Source of the DNA: Tropicibacter oceani
GTDB taxonomy: Bacteria; Pseudomonadota; Alphaproteobacteria; Rhodobacterales; Rhodobacteraceae
Assembly (NCBI RefSeq): GCF_029958925.1
Contig: NZ_CP124616.1
Location: 744,001 to 808,000 of the forward strand
Direction of reading: 5' to 3'
Length of the DNA stretch: 64,000 nucleotides
Shown here: positions 44,734 through 57,599 of the stretch, in pieces
Numbering within the stretch: the first letter of the stretch is position 1
Layout: every line of letters starts with the position of its first letter
The notes under the pieces: model-generated
Seen by the model: only the letters and a program-made list of their open reading frames with translations
Database searches by the model: none
What the model was told of the DNA's origin: nothing
Position numbers and translations under genes: made by a program

Positions 44734-44848
44734 GGCTTGACGGGACCTTGACGGGCTTTGACAACCGTCCGACAAAACGTGAAAACGGGCTTGGAGTGCG
44801 CGCATCCACAGGCTAGGGTGCGCCTCCGGCTTTGCAGAGGGTAGGGCA

Positions 44849-45967
44849 ATGAAGATCAGCATTGAACGGGCGACGCTGCTGCGCGCCGTGGCGCAGGCGC
44901 AATCGGTTGTTGAGCGTCGGAACACCATTCCGATCCTGGCCAACGTGCTGATCGAAGCCGAGGGCGATACCGTCACCTTCCGCGCCACCGATCTGGACAT
45001 CGAGGTGCAGGACAAGGCCCCCGCGCAGGTCGAAAAGGCCGGCGGCACGACCGTGTCGGCCGTGACCCTGCATGAAATCGTCCGCAAGCTGCCGGATGGC
45101 GCGCTGGTGTCGCTGACCGAAGAGGCGGGCACGGGGCGGTTGACCGTCGCGGCGGGGCGGTCGAACTTTTCGCTTGCAACGCTGCCGCGGGATGATTTCC
45201 CGGTCATGGCCAGCTCGGAATACGCGTCGAATTTCACCGCCAAGGCCGCCGTGCTGCGGCGGTTGTTCGACAAGTCGAAATTCGCCATCTCGACCGAGGA
45301 AACCCGGTATTACCTGAACGGTGTCTACATGCACGTGGCCGACGCCGATGGTGGCAAGGTGCTGCGCTGCGTTGCCACCGATGGTCACCGCCTGGCGCGG
45401 ATTGACGCGCCCTTGCCTGATGGGGCGGGGGACATGCCTGGCGTGATCGTGCCGCGCAAGACCGTGGGTGAAATGCGCAAGCTGCTGGATGATGACGACA
45501 TGGATATCGCCGTGTCGGTGTCGGAAACCAAGGTGCGCTTTGCGACGCCGGAAATCACGCTGACCTCCAAGGTGATCGACGGCACTTTTCCGGATTACAC
45601 CCGCGTTATTCCGCAGGGCAACACCCGCAAGCTGGAAGTGGACGCCAGCGAGTTCGCCAAGGCGGTGGACCGTGTGGCCACCGTGTCGTCGGAACGTTCG
45701 CGCGCCGTCAAGCTGCAACTGGACGAGGATCGCCTGATCCTGTCGGTGAACGCCCCCGACAGCGGCGCCGCCGAGGAAGAGCTGGCCGTGGCCTATGGCG
45801 ACGAGCCGCTGGAAATCGGATTCAACGCCAAGTACCTGCTGGAAATCGCGTCTCAGGTGGATCGCGAGAACGCGGTGTTCATGTTCAATTCGTCGGGCGA
45901 CCCCACGTTGATGCGCGAAGGCAATGACACCAGCGCGGTCTATGTCGTCATGCCGATGCGCGTCTGA
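44849..45967 (+). CDS. dnaN: DNA polymerase III beta subunit (sliding clamp)
   Basis: DnaN is the processivity clamp of replicative DNA polymerase. The 372-residue protein shows MKISIERATLLRAVAQAQSV, ERRNTIPILANVLIEAEGD, RYYLNGVYMHVADADGGKVL with CVATDGHRLARID, and the terminal TSAVYVVMPMRV. It is complete and in the standard dnaA-dnaN-recF-gyrB order. Confidence 0.98.
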   Translation: MKISIERATLLRAVAQAQSVVERRNTIPILANVLIEAEGDTVTFRATDLDIEVQDKAPAQVEKAGGTTVSAVTLHEIVRKLPDGALVSLTEEAGTGRLTVAAGRSNFSLATLPRDDFPVMASSEYASNFTAKAAVLRRLFDKSKFAISTEETRYYLNGVYMHVADADGGKVLRCVATDGHRLARIDAPLPDGAGDMPGVIVPRKTVGEMRKLLDDDDMDIAVSVSETKVRFATPEITLTSKVIDGTFPDYTRVIPQGNTRKLEVDASEFAKAVDRVATVSSERSRAVKLQLDEDRLILSVNAPDSGAAEEELAVAYGDEPLEIGFNAKYLLEIASQVDRENAVFMFNSSGDPTLMREGNDTSAVYVVMPMRV

Positions 45968-45973
45968 GCAGGG

Positions 45974-46026
45974 CGATTTTTCTGCGAAAAATCGTGCCTC
46001 CGGCGGGAGTATTTTGACCAAGAAGA
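45974..46026. repeat. Putative dispersed intergenic element between dnaN and recF
   Basis: The 79-base gap holds CGATTTTT-CTGCG-AAAAATCG (8-bp arms, 45974-45994), followed by GTGCCTCCGGCGGGAGTATT (45994-46013) and TTGACCAAGAAGAAG. From memory, very similar text (CCTCCGGCGGGAGTATTTTT followed by AAGAAGAA or similar) recurs in intergenic regions of Rhodobacteraceae genomes. Only one copy is in this window, so repeat status needs a genome-wide search. Confidence 0.5.
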
Positions 46027-46046
46027 AGAGAAGGGGAGGCGCGTAG

Positions 46047-49644
<3,598 letters not shown>

Positions 49645-49831
49645 GGTCGTGTAGGTGAGCGCATATTTTTTCGCGGCGCGCATATTTTTTTGCGTGCCGC
49701 GGATAGGATTATTCTTAATAAATTATATTTATCAATGACTTATAGGGGAATTGTGAAGCCCCCCGTTTCGGACGGTCTTCTACAACCGTAAAAATCGGCA
49801 CTGAAGTTCGACCTTCGTTTTGCTGAGCCGA
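49645..49831. other. AT-rich spacer with hairpin after gyrB
   Basis: The 187-base spacer has two copies of GCGCATATTTTTT (near 49660 and 49679). A hairpin pairs CGCGGCGCGCA (49672-49682) with TGCGTGCCGCG (49691-49701) around a T-rich loop; one pair is mismatched. The following stretch 49706-49745 is strikingly AT-rich for this genome. No gene is seen. It marks the edge of an accessory-looking region. Confidence 0.55.
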
Positions 49832-50008
49832 TCAAGACCATGAATGAGTCAGGTCGGCATGGCGCAGGTTTGCGGCTTTGGGCAAGACGCTGATGTCCGA
49901 GCTGTCCCTTGTAAGCGCGACGACCTTGTGGCCCTGATCCACAAGGTCCCGGGTCAGGATGCGGCCGGTTTTACCGCTGGCACCGGCGACGAGAATTCTC
50001 TTGGACAT
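49832..50008 (-). pseudogene. Truncated NAD(P)-binding (NmrA/SDR-like) protein
   Basis: Only 58 residues remain: MSKRILVAGASGKTGRILTR, then DLVDQGHKVVALTRDSSDIS. This is the N-terminal Rossmann strand-helix-strand of an NmrA-like reductase, with motif GASGKTG. The frame then stops, and the DNA beyond is the AT-rich spacer, not the rest of the gene. A deletion is the simplest explanation. It lies 18 bases downstream of the GST gene on the same strand. Confidence 0.6.
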
Positions 50009-50025
50009 ATCTGTTCCTTTCCAAG

Positions 50026-50643
50026 TCATGGCGCAGGCGGAGCCATCGGGCCGGCGGCCTGCGTGGCGGCGATGTAGCCGGGCTGTTTCTGCAGGGCGTT
50101 CCAATAGGACGCGATGGCGGGGTGGTCGGTAAGCAGATCAAATCGAGCCAGAAGCGCCACGATATAAGACAGCTGGATGTCCGCCAACATGGCCCGCTCC
50201 CCGAACAGCAGCGGGCCATCACCGATGGCCTGCGCGATGTAGTCGAGGTGGCGGTTCAGCGCAGCGAGCGCATCGTCCGGCGCGGGCTTGCCGCGAAAGG
50301 CGGGCAAAATCGCCTGCAGGGCGGCTTCGGCCAACGAAGCCTCCACATAGTCCAGCTGCGCCTCGTGCTGCCAAAAGGCTGGCGTGCCCGGCGGCGGTGC
50401 GTGGGTGGTGTCGCCGTACTTGGCCGCGAGATAACGCAGGATCGTGGCGGATTCGGCGATCAACTCACCTTCGTCCTCGATGACCGGGGATTTGCCCAGA
50501 GGATGCACCCGTGCCAACGCTTCGGGGGCGCGGAAGGCCTCGGTGCGGTCATAGTCGACCCGATTGCAGGGCTGGCCAAGGTCGGCCAGCAACCACAAGA
50601 CACGGGTCGCGCGCGAATATTTCAAAGCGTGCAACGTGATCAT
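50026..50643 (-). CDS. Glutathione S-transferase family protein
   Basis: The 205-residue protein has a thioredoxin-like N-terminal domain with SRATRVLWLLADLG and the glutathione-contact segment GKSPVIEDEGELIAESATIL. A helical C-terminal domain follows, including FGERAMLADIQLSYIVALLA. Substrate cannot be told from sequence. The ATG at 50643 overlaps the stop of the aldehyde dehydrogenase gene, so the two form one transcript; a detoxification role for the pair is inferred. Confidence 0.85.
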   Translation of the reverse strand: MITLHALKYSRATRVLWLLADLGQPCNRVDYDRTEAFRAPEALARVHPLGKSPVIEDEGELIAESATILRYLAAKYGDTTHAPPPGTPAFWQHEAQLDYVEASLAEAALQAILPAFRGKPAPDDALAALNRHLDYIAQAIGDGPLLFGERAMLADIQLSYIVALLARFDLLTDHPAIASYWNALQKQPGYIAATQAAGPMAPPAP

Positions 50644-52016
50644 GGCAGGAAGATCGCCTTTGCGTTGGTAAATTCCTTCATGCCAAAGCCGCCATGTTCG
50701 CGGCCATAGCCGGAATCCTTCACGCCCCCAAAGGGCATGTTCGGATCGGCGGCACCAAAGGAGTTGATCCGCACCATGCCGGTGTCGAAGTGATCGCGGG
50801 CGAGTTTCAGCGCACGCTCTTCGTCCTGGCAAAAGATCCCGCCGCCAAGGCCGTAGCGGCTGTCGTTGGCGATGCGCATCGCATCCTCGTCGTCCCGGGC
50901 GCGGATCACCGCGGCAACCGGACCAAAGATTTCGTCGTCATAGGCCGGCATCCCTGGCGCCACGTCCACCAGCACGGTGGCGGGATAATAGGCGCCGCTG
51001 CGCTCGGGCGCGGTGCCACCGCACAGCACCTTGGCGCCTTTTGCGATGCTTTGCGTTACCTGTTCCTTGACCGTCTGAAACTGGTCGTCGCTGGACAACG
51101 GGCCCAGTTGGGTGTCCTCATCCATCGGGTCACCCATGACGATCGACTGCATCTGATCGACAAAGGCCGAGACGAAGGCGTCATAGACCTTTTCGGTCAC
51201 CACGAAACGCTTGGCTGATACGCAGGTTTCGCCGTTGTTGTAGAGCCGCCCCATAACGGAATATTTTACTGCTGTTTCGATGTCGGCATCCTCCAGCACG
51301 AGGTAGGCATCATTCGAGCCAAGCTCCAGCAGTGTCTTCTTCAGCGCCTTGGCAGCCACGCCGCCGATGTGCCGGCCGGCGCCGTCGCTGCCAGTCATCG
51401 TGACGCCCCGCACAAGGGGGTGTTCGATCAGCGCGTCGCTGGTGTCGTGGTCGATCAGGATGACCTGGAACAGGTCTGCGGGCAGGCCGGCCTCGATGCA
51501 CAGTTCGCGCAGGCGCAGCCCCGATCCAGTACAGATGCTGGCGTGTTTCAGCACGCAGGCGTTGCCCGCCATGAGGTTCGCGGCCAGCACACGTACGGGC
51601 TGGTAAAGCGGGAAATTCCACGGCTGGATCGAATAGATCACACCGATGGGTTGATGGCTGACAACACCGCGCGCGCCCTTGGTACCGTGGGTACGCTCTT
51701 CGTCGGCCAGCACGTCAGGTCCGTGCTGCGCGGTGTATTCAAGGATCGCGGCGCAGATCTCGACTTCGGTCTTGCCGTCCTTGTACAGCTTGCCCGTCTC
51801 ACGGGTCATCAGCTTGGCCAGCTCGTCGGCGTGGTCGCGCAGAACCTTGGCGATCCGTATCAGATAGGGCGCGCGCTTGGCATGGGATTTCCCGCGCCAG
51901 TCCAGGAAAGCTGCATGCGCGGCCTCCAGTTTCTGCACGGCCTCATTTCTGGTCATCAACGAATAGGTCTCGATGGCCTCGCCGTTTGCGGGGTTGGTCG
52001 TCGTGATGGTAGACAT
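50640..52016 (-). CDS. NAD(P)-dependent succinate-semialdehyde dehydrogenase-type aldehyde dehydrogenase
   Basis: The 458-residue aldehyde dehydrogenase has IQPWNFPLYQPVRVLAANLM, the catalytic glutamate in LLELGSNDAYLVLEDADIET, and the catalytic cysteine in NNGETCVSAKRFVVTEKVYD. The tail FGGVKDSGYGREHGGFGMKE is typical. It resembles the YneI/Sad-type succinate semialdehyde dehydrogenases most, although other short aldehydes are possible substrates. ATG 52016 is chosen because GGAG lies six bases upstream; an earlier in-frame ATG exists at 52037. Confidence 0.85.
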   Translation of the reverse strand: MSTITTTNPANGEAIETYSLMTRNEAVQKLEAAHAAFLDWRGKSHAKRAPYLIRIAKVLRDHADELAKLMTRETGKLYKDGKTEVEICAAILEYTAQHGPDVLADEERTHGTKGARGVVSHQPIGVIYSIQPWNFPLYQPVRVLAANLMAGNACVLKHASICTGSGLRLRELCIEAGLPADLFQVILIDHDTSDALIEHPLVRGVTMTGSDGAGRHIGGVAAKALKKTLLELGSNDAYLVLEDADIETAVKYSVMGRLYNNGETCVSAKRFVVTEKVYDAFVSAFVDQMQSIVMGDPMDEDTQLGPLSSDDQFQTVKEQVTQSIAKGAKVLCGGTAPERSGAYYPATVLVDVAPGMPAYDDEIFGPVAAVIRARDDEDAMRIANDSRYGLGGGIFCQDEERALKLARDHFDTGMVRINSFGAADPNMPFGGVKDSGYGREHGGFGMKEFTNAKAIFLP

Positions 52017-52194
52017 GGTGGCTCCTTCATTCATCAAAGAACCAACCCTCCGGGGCAGTTTGGGTTCCTGCCTTTGGTCGAGCCAATGCCTCAGATCACC
52101 TAGACGTTACATTGCGCATCCTCGTATGGAGCGCGTACCGGGCGGGAGTTGGGGCGGCTTTGTCCTACCTGTTCACGCGACATGCCCCCAAAAA

Positions 52195-52530
52195 AGCGGA
52201 AGCCCGGAGATGGCCACCACCGGCAATCAAGTCCTGGTGCGGATGAAGGCAGCGCCGGTCAATCCATCCGACCTTGCCGTTTTGGTCGGCGCGCGGAGGT
52301 GAAAAATGCCCGGTATGGTCCCGGCAAATTCGTGGCCAAGGTACCCGGACCGGTCAACGCCGCGTCCAAGGCCCGTCCCGGGCTGAAGCTGCCGGCAGAC
52401 AACAAAGGCGCGAGCACCGTAATTGCTGCCGGCGACAGCGACGCGGCACAGGCGCTGGTCGGGCAGCGCGTTTCGTGCGTGCCGAGCAATGCCTACAGCC
52501 AATATTGCTTGGCTTGCCGCCCGGGGCCGG
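52195..52530 (+). pseudogene. Frameshifted quinone oxidoreductase / zinc-type alcohol dehydrogenase remnant
   Basis: One frame encodes GNQVLVRMKAAPVNPSDLAV, LVGA (about 52222-52293), the N-terminal region of a medium-chain NADPH:quinone reductase, and stops at 52302. The continuation, EVKNARYGPGKFVAKVPGPV, then TVIAAGDSDAAQALVGQRVS, is in another frame up to about 52520. Beyond that no homology is visible. It is both frameshifted and truncated. Exact ends are uncertain. Confidence 0.6.
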
Positions 52531-52829
52531 GGCTATCACGCCGATTGGTCCCGTGTAACGTTGCAAGACGCAGGGATACGCCCCTGAACCTCTGATCGAA
52601 AACAACGCAAGACGACCGTGAACCATGACAAGCGGCGCAATCGCCTTATTGTGACACTGCTGCGCTCCGCGCTGCCGAGCAGTCTTCGACAGATTCAAGG
52701 ACTGGCTTTGGGTCGCAACCCCGGATACGGCAGAAGCCCCAAGACATTCTTCTGGGCCATCGTCCTTGTGGCAAGTGTCATCTATTGGCCATGTAGCCTG
52801 ACACAAATCTGCTTTCGCACGAACGGCGG
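52531..52829. other. Non-coding or degraded stretch
   Basis: This 300-base stretch between the oxidoreductase remnant and the RTX gene has only short frames, such as a 71-residue frame at 52618-52833 ending in a hydrophobic segment, with no recognised family and no clear ribosome-binding site. It may be further decay of an older gene. Confidence 0.45.
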
Positions 52830-55800
52830 CTAAAGGGGTCTCAGCGCGCTGATTTCTGCGGGAATATCTTTACGCCGCAAGAATCCTCGGGCTGTTTGCG
52901 CGTAGTTTCGCAGGACACCATCTTTTCCGTGCTCGCTGCTGAGTGAAGGAAAGAGCGTGATCAACTCGACATAGGAACCGCTGTCCAGCGTCTTGATCGC
53001 CTCTGTGCCCGGGAAAAAGCTTTCGCTGGGCAAGCCGTTGGAAAAGATCACCTCGTGCTGCTCGAACAAGAGGTGGTAGTAGGTTACGCTTCGGCACCCC
53101 TTCTTTATGCGCACCGCGCCGCTCTGTAATTCAGCCAGATGCTTGGCCCGGACCATCACCTGCTCTTTTTCTAGGCGTAGCAGCAGCCCATGCTGGGGCG
53201 ACACGACAAGAGCGCCGTGATCGCCAAAGGCCCCGGGTTTGATCTCGACTGGCTTGAGGTGGGGCATTCGGTTCAGCTCAAGGGCGTCGAGGCGCCGCTT
53301 ACCGATCCAGACCAAGGGTTTGGGACCATTATCCATGGTCACCACAAGATCACCGGGACGAAGACGTTCGATCGGCACTTTGCCCGATGGGGTCAGGATC
53401 AAAGTACCGGCTGCAAAACAGACGACGCCTGTGTTGTCGGTTGCAAAACTGCTTTGGTTCGCGCCCTGAAATGTCAGGCCGTCGCCAGGCGCGAACTGGG
53501 CATTGTTGGAATAGTCGACGGCATCGCCGCCCGGATCCGTCGCGTTGGACTGGTTCAGGATGCCGTCATCGGCAAAGTCGGCGCGCAGTTCGAAGATGTC
53601 GTCGTAAAACGCCGACAGGTCGATGAAGTCGTTGTTGGTCGTGTCACCGTCATTCAAGGCGCCGCTGTTGCCACTGTTGAAATCGGTGATCGTATCCGCG
53701 CCGTCTCCGGCGGCGTAGGTGAACACATCATCGCCGGCACCGCCATCAATGGTATCGTTACCCAAGCCGCCACTGATCGTATCTGCGCCGCTCCCCCCGG
53801 AAAGGGTGTCGTCGCCGTAGCCGCCGTCGATGGAATCGGCTCCGTCACCACCGTCCAGCGTGTCACCGCCACGACCACCCATTACGGTATCGTTGCCGCT
53901 CAGCGCGTAGATGATGACGCCTGGCGTATCCCCGATGAGCCCAGAGTAGGTGGCCGTCGCATCGAACAAGTCATCCGAGTTGGAGCCGTAGAAGGCTTCG
54001 ATGTTGCTGAAACTGGCCGTCTCGCCGCCTGCTGCGATTGTGCCGTCTTCATCAGCGGTGAATGTGACCGTGGCGCCGGTTGCGAAGGATGCAAGCGACA
54101 CCAGATCCTGATCGCTGCCCCCTTCGCCGCCGTCGATGACGACGCCGTCGATTCCCGGGGTGCCGCCGAAAGCGACGGAAGAATCGAATATCGAGAAGAG
54201 ATCGGACCCGTCGCCACCCGACAGGGTCGCTGCGCCGCCATAGCTGCTCAGCTGGTCGTTCCCGGCACCGCCCTCCAGGCTGTCCGAGCCCTGGTCCCCC
54301 GTAAGAACGTCGTTTCCATCACCGCCGATCAGGGTGTCGTCGCCGTCCCAACCACGCAATGTATCGTTGCCCGCCCCACCGATCAGCGTATCGCCAGCTA
54401 CCAAACTGACGCCGCCTTCGATGCTGTCGTCGCCGCCGCGCCCGTCGACATGGATGGCATCCGCCCAATTCGTGACAGCATCCACTGTGTCGCTGCCATC
54501 GGTCAGGTTCAGATGTTCGATTTCGGAAAACGTGATGGTATTGGTGCCATCGCTGATCGTGCCAGCCTCGCTGCCGGTATAGGTGACCGTCACAGCGACG
54601 GTCAGCGCGCTTAGGTCGATGGTGTCGAAATCTACACCACCTTCACCGCCTATGATCGTATCGGTGCCAAAACCGTCGCGCAGGATGAACCTATCCTGAT
54701 CGTCGCCGCCGTCCATGTAATCGTCGCCGGACCCGCCTTCGAGCACGTCGTCGCCCGCGCCACCCGAAAGGCTGTCGTTGTCGGCGCCACCGTCCAGCGT
54801 ATCGTTGCCGTCGCCGCCCTCAAGCGTATCGTTGCCCAGGGTGGCCACGATGCTGTCGTCACCCGCGCCCCCCACAAGGCTGTCATCGCCCGCCGAGTTC
54901 ATCAGCGTGTCGTTGCCCGCGCCGCCGATCAGCGTATCCTGCCCAAGACCGGTGGTCAGGAAGTCGTCGCCATCACCGCCGTCGATATAATCGTCTCCAT
55001 CGCCCCCCGCGATGGTGTCGCCACCCAGACCGCCAAAGATCGTGTCGTTCCCGCTGCCGCCGTCGATGCTGTCGTTGCCATCGCGCGCAAAGATATTGTC
55101 GTTCCCATCACCGCCCAGGATCGTATCGTTGCCATCGCCTGTGTCGATCGTGTCGTTTCCCGCGCCACCGTCATAATGGCGGTCGGTAATGCCCAGCGGA
55201 TCGGCCCCATAAGCGACAAGCAGGTCACCATATCCGGACCCGACCACGGAGGTCACACCGCCATAGTCGAAGAAGGTAACGCCGAACCCGGCCAGTTGCG
55301 CATCGAAAGTGCCGCCGACACTCCAGGCCCCTTCGAACCCGTCGACATTGGAGAAGCTCAGACTGTCGCCAGCGCCGCTCGTTCCCGTTCCGCCCGTGGC
55401 AGAGGTAAAGAAAATGTCGACCGACGTGGTGACATCGTAAAAACTCAGGTATTCGCTGTAGTCCCCGTTATCGACGACGATCTCATGACCGCCAAAGTTG
55501 ATGACGTCTCCGTCAAAGCCGTCCTCGGCATAATAGAGATCACGACCGGTGCCGCCGAGCATCGTGTCGGCACCTGCGTCAGTGTAAAACCAGTCACCGC
55601 CGGCGCCACCCTCAAGGCGGTCATTGCCCGCGCCACCATAAAGACGGTCATTCCCATCGCCGCCGACAATGGTATCGTTGCCGGACCCGCCGTCTAGCGT
55701 GTCGTTACCGGCGCCCGCCTCGATGCTGTCATCACCGACACCGCCCGTAACGCTGTCCGCGAAATCCGTCAGCACGACACGCTCGATCCCGGTGAACTGT

Positions 55801-57599
55801 CCGGCATCGACGCCATCGGTGAACAGCGCCTCTTCCGCCCCTATGTAGGTCACCGTGACGCCCTGCTTGTGCGCGCTGAAGTCGACCGTATCGACGGCGG
55901 CGTCTTCCTCGCCGCCGTCGATGGTTGCATCCCCAAGAGAGTCCCCGGGCGTCCCATTGACATAGTGGACTTTGAACACGTCTGCGCCGGCGCCGCCGAA
56001 CAATGTGTCGCTGCCCCCGCCACCCGTGGCGATCGTGTCGTCGCCTGCGCCGCCCAGGATATGATCATTGCCGGCATACCCCGACAAAAGGTCGTTTCCG
56101 GCACCGCCGTCCATCATGCCACGGCCGTTGAAGCCGAAGGTCAGCGTGTCGTTCCCATCCCCGCCGATCAGCGTATTTTGACCATCCGCCGCAAAAAGAC
56201 TGTCGTCTCCAGACCCACCGTCGACCACGTTTCCGGACCTGCGCACCGAGATCGAATCGTTCCCTGCGCCGCTGTTGATGACCATGCCTGTTGCAGGGGA
56301 ATTGACCACCGTCAGGGCATCGCCATATCCGGTGAGGGTCAGCGCTTCGATCTGGGAAAAGCTGATCGTATTGGCCCCAAGGCTGATGCTCCCGCTCTCG
56401 GTCGCGCTGATGGTCGCCGTAACCGCACCCGTCAGCCCGCCAAGGTCGATGGTATCGAGATCCGTTCCGCCTTCGCCGCCGATGATGGTATCCGTGCCGA
56501 ACCCGTCGGACACCAGGAACCTGTCCGACCCGGACCCGCCATCCAGACTGTCATTGCCGGTGCCTCCGTCGATGGTGTCATTGCCGGAACCGGCGCGGAT
56601 CGTGTCCGCCCCGGCCCCGCCGCGAAACCCGGAGGAGGAGCCGTCCAGCGTGGCATCGACGCTGTCATCGCCGAGCGTCAGGTACTGATGTTCGATGCCC
56701 GAGAAGGTGATGGTGTTGACGCCCTCCACCAATGTCCCGGCTTCGTTCCCGGAATAGGTGACGGTGACCGCATTGGACATGTAGGACACCGCGGCCAGCG
56801 TATCCTCGTCACTGCCGCCTTCACCGCCAAGGATGGTGTCGGTGCCCAGGCTCGTTTCGTAAAAGATTGAATCCGAACCACTTCCGCCGTCTACCAGGTC
56901 GTTGTTTCGACCGCCTCCCAGCGTGTCGTCACCATCGCCCGCCAAAACGGTGTCGTCGCCAAAGCCGCCATAGACGTAATCGTTGCCGTCGTCCCCTGAC
57001 AGGCTGTCATTGCCAAAACTGCCCTGCACGGTGTCATTGCCGAACCCGCCATGCACCGTGTCGTTGCCATAGTCACCGCCGAGGTTGTCTTTGCCCTCGC
57101 CGCCGTAGATCACGTCGTTGTCCTGGCCGCCGTCCAGCCAGTCGTTGCCGCTGCCCCCTACCAGCGTGTCGTTGCCATCCATGCCGCGCACGGCAAGGTT
57201 TGCGGTGCTGGCCGTTCCATCCAGCGAGTCAGTGCTGCTGCTCAGCCAAAGCTGCTCGACTTCGGAAAAGGTGATGGTGTCGCTGCCAGAAACGATGCTT
57301 CCGGACTCGACGCCGTCATAGGTGACGGTGGCCCCGGTGGTGACCGCGCGCATGTCGATGGTGTCGTCACCGATGCCACCTTCGCCGCCAACAATGGTGT
57401 CGTTGCCAAAGGCGTTCGAAATGATAAAGCTATCGCCATCATCGCCACCGTAGACGGCATCGTCGCCAGTTCCTGCGGCGATGGTATCCTTGCCCGCCTG
57501 TGCAAGGATCGTGTCATTTCCGGCACCGGAGTATATGGAGTCCGCTTCTGGAGACCCCGCCAAACTGTCGTTGCCGTCGCCTCCGTTGATAGTCGCCAT
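52830..57599 (-). CDS. Large RTX-type calcium-binding protein with C-terminal Hint domain
   Basis: The 1589-residue protein starts MATINGGDGNDSLAGSPEAD without a signal peptide, as expected for type I secretion. Blocks of glycine/aspartate nonapeptides (GGxGxDxUx, for example GGSGNDTIFGGLGGDTIAGG) bind calcium. Between them a longer module of about 70 residues recurs roughly seven times, with a core like DGFGTDTIIGGEGG, DTIDL, EAGTI and NTITFSEIEHLNLT. Residues about 1393-1560 form a Hint-type domain beginning VCFAAGTLILTPSGKVPIER, with ALVVSPQHGLLLR near its end. Surface, adhesin-like or autoprocessing roles are likely. No type I secretion genes are adjacent. Confidence 0.88.
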   Translation of the reverse strand: MATINGGDGNDSLAGSPEADSIYSGAGNDTILAQAGKDTIAAGTGDDAVYGGDDGDSFIISNAFGNDTIVGGEGGIGDDTIDMRAVTTGATVTYDGVESGSIVSGSDTITFSEVEQLWLSSSTDSLDGTASTANLAVRGMDGNDTLVGGSGNDWLDGGQDNDVIYGGEGKDNLGGDYGNDTVHGGFGNDTVQGSFGNDSLSGDDGNDYVYGGFGDDTVLAGDGDDTLGGGRNNDLVDGGSGSDSIFYETSLGTDTILGGEGGSDEDTLAAVSYMSNAVTVTYSGNEAGTLVEGVNTITFSGIEHQYLTLGDDSVDATLDGSSSGFRGGAGADTIRAGSGNDTIDGGTGNDSLDGGSGSDRFLVSDGFGTDTIIGGEGGTDLDTIDLGGLTGAVTATISATESGSISLGANTISFSQIEALTLTGYGDALTVVNSPATGMVINSGAGNDSISVRRSGNVVDGGSGDDSLFAADGQNTLIGGDGNDTLTFGFNGRGMMDGGAGNDLLSGYAGNDHILGGAGDDTIATGGGGSDTLFGGAGADVFKVHYVNGTPGDSLGDATIDGGEEDAAVDTVDFSAHKQGVTVTYIGAEEALFTDGVDAGQFTGIERVVLTDFADSVTGGVGDDSIEAGAGNDTLDGGSGNDTIVGGDGNDRLYGGAGNDRLEGGAGGDWFYTDAGADTMLGGTGRDLYYAEDGFDGDVINFGGHEIVVDNGDYSEYLSFYDVTTSVDIFFTSATGGTGTSGAGDSLSFSNVDGFEGAWSVGGTFDAQLAGFGVTFFDYGGVTSVVGSGYGDLLVAYGADPLGITDRHYDGGAGNDTIDTGDGNDTILGGDGNDNIFARDGNDSIDGGSGNDTIFGGLGGDTIAGGDGDDYIDGGDGDDFLTTGLGQDTLIGGAGNDTLMNSAGDDSLVGGAGDDSIVATLGNDTLEGGDGNDTLDGGADNDSLSGGAGDDVLEGGSGDDYMDGGDDQDRFILRDGFGTDTIIGGEGGVDFDTIDLSALTVAVTVTYTGSEAGTISDGTNTITFSEIEHLNLTDGSDTVDAVTNWADAIHVDGRGGDDSIEGGVSLVAGDTLIGGAGNDTLRGWDGDDTLIGGDGNDVLTGDQGSDSLEGGAGNDQLSSYGGAATLSGGDGSDLFSIFDSSVAFGGTPGIDGVVIDGGEGGSDQDLVSLASFATGATVTFTADEDGTIAAGGETASFSNIEAFYGSNSDDLFDATATYSGLIGDTPGVIIYALSGNDTVMGGRGGDTLDGGDGADSIDGGYGDDTLSGGSGADTISGGLGNDTIDGGAGDDVFTYAAGDGADTITDFNSGNSGALNDGDTTNNDFIDLSAFYDDIFELRADFADDGILNQSNATDPGGDAVDYSNNAQFAPGDGLTFQGANQSSFATDNTGVVCFAAGTLILTPSGKVPIERLRPGDLVVTMDNGPKPLVWIGKRRLDALELNRMPHLKPVEIKPGAFGDHGALVVSPQHGLLLRLEKEQVMVRAKHLAELQSGAVRIKKGCRSVTYYHLLFEQHEVIFSNGLPSESFFPGTEAIKTLDSGSYVELITLFPSLSSEHGKDGVLRNYAQTARGFLRRKDIPAEISALRPL

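Noticed and set aside
44800-44812. DnaA box upstream of dnaN (GCATCCACA)
   Set aside because: It matches the consensus at only seven of nine positions and stands alone.
53190-56870. Long plus-strand frames opposite the RTX gene
   Set aside because: They are shadows of the repeated glycine/aspartate codons in the RTX gene and show only mirrored repetition.
52830-57599. CRISPR array or tandem DNA repeat
   Set aside because: The regular short similarities are in coding sequence for RTX nonapeptides; spacing and sequence do not form direct repeats with spacers.
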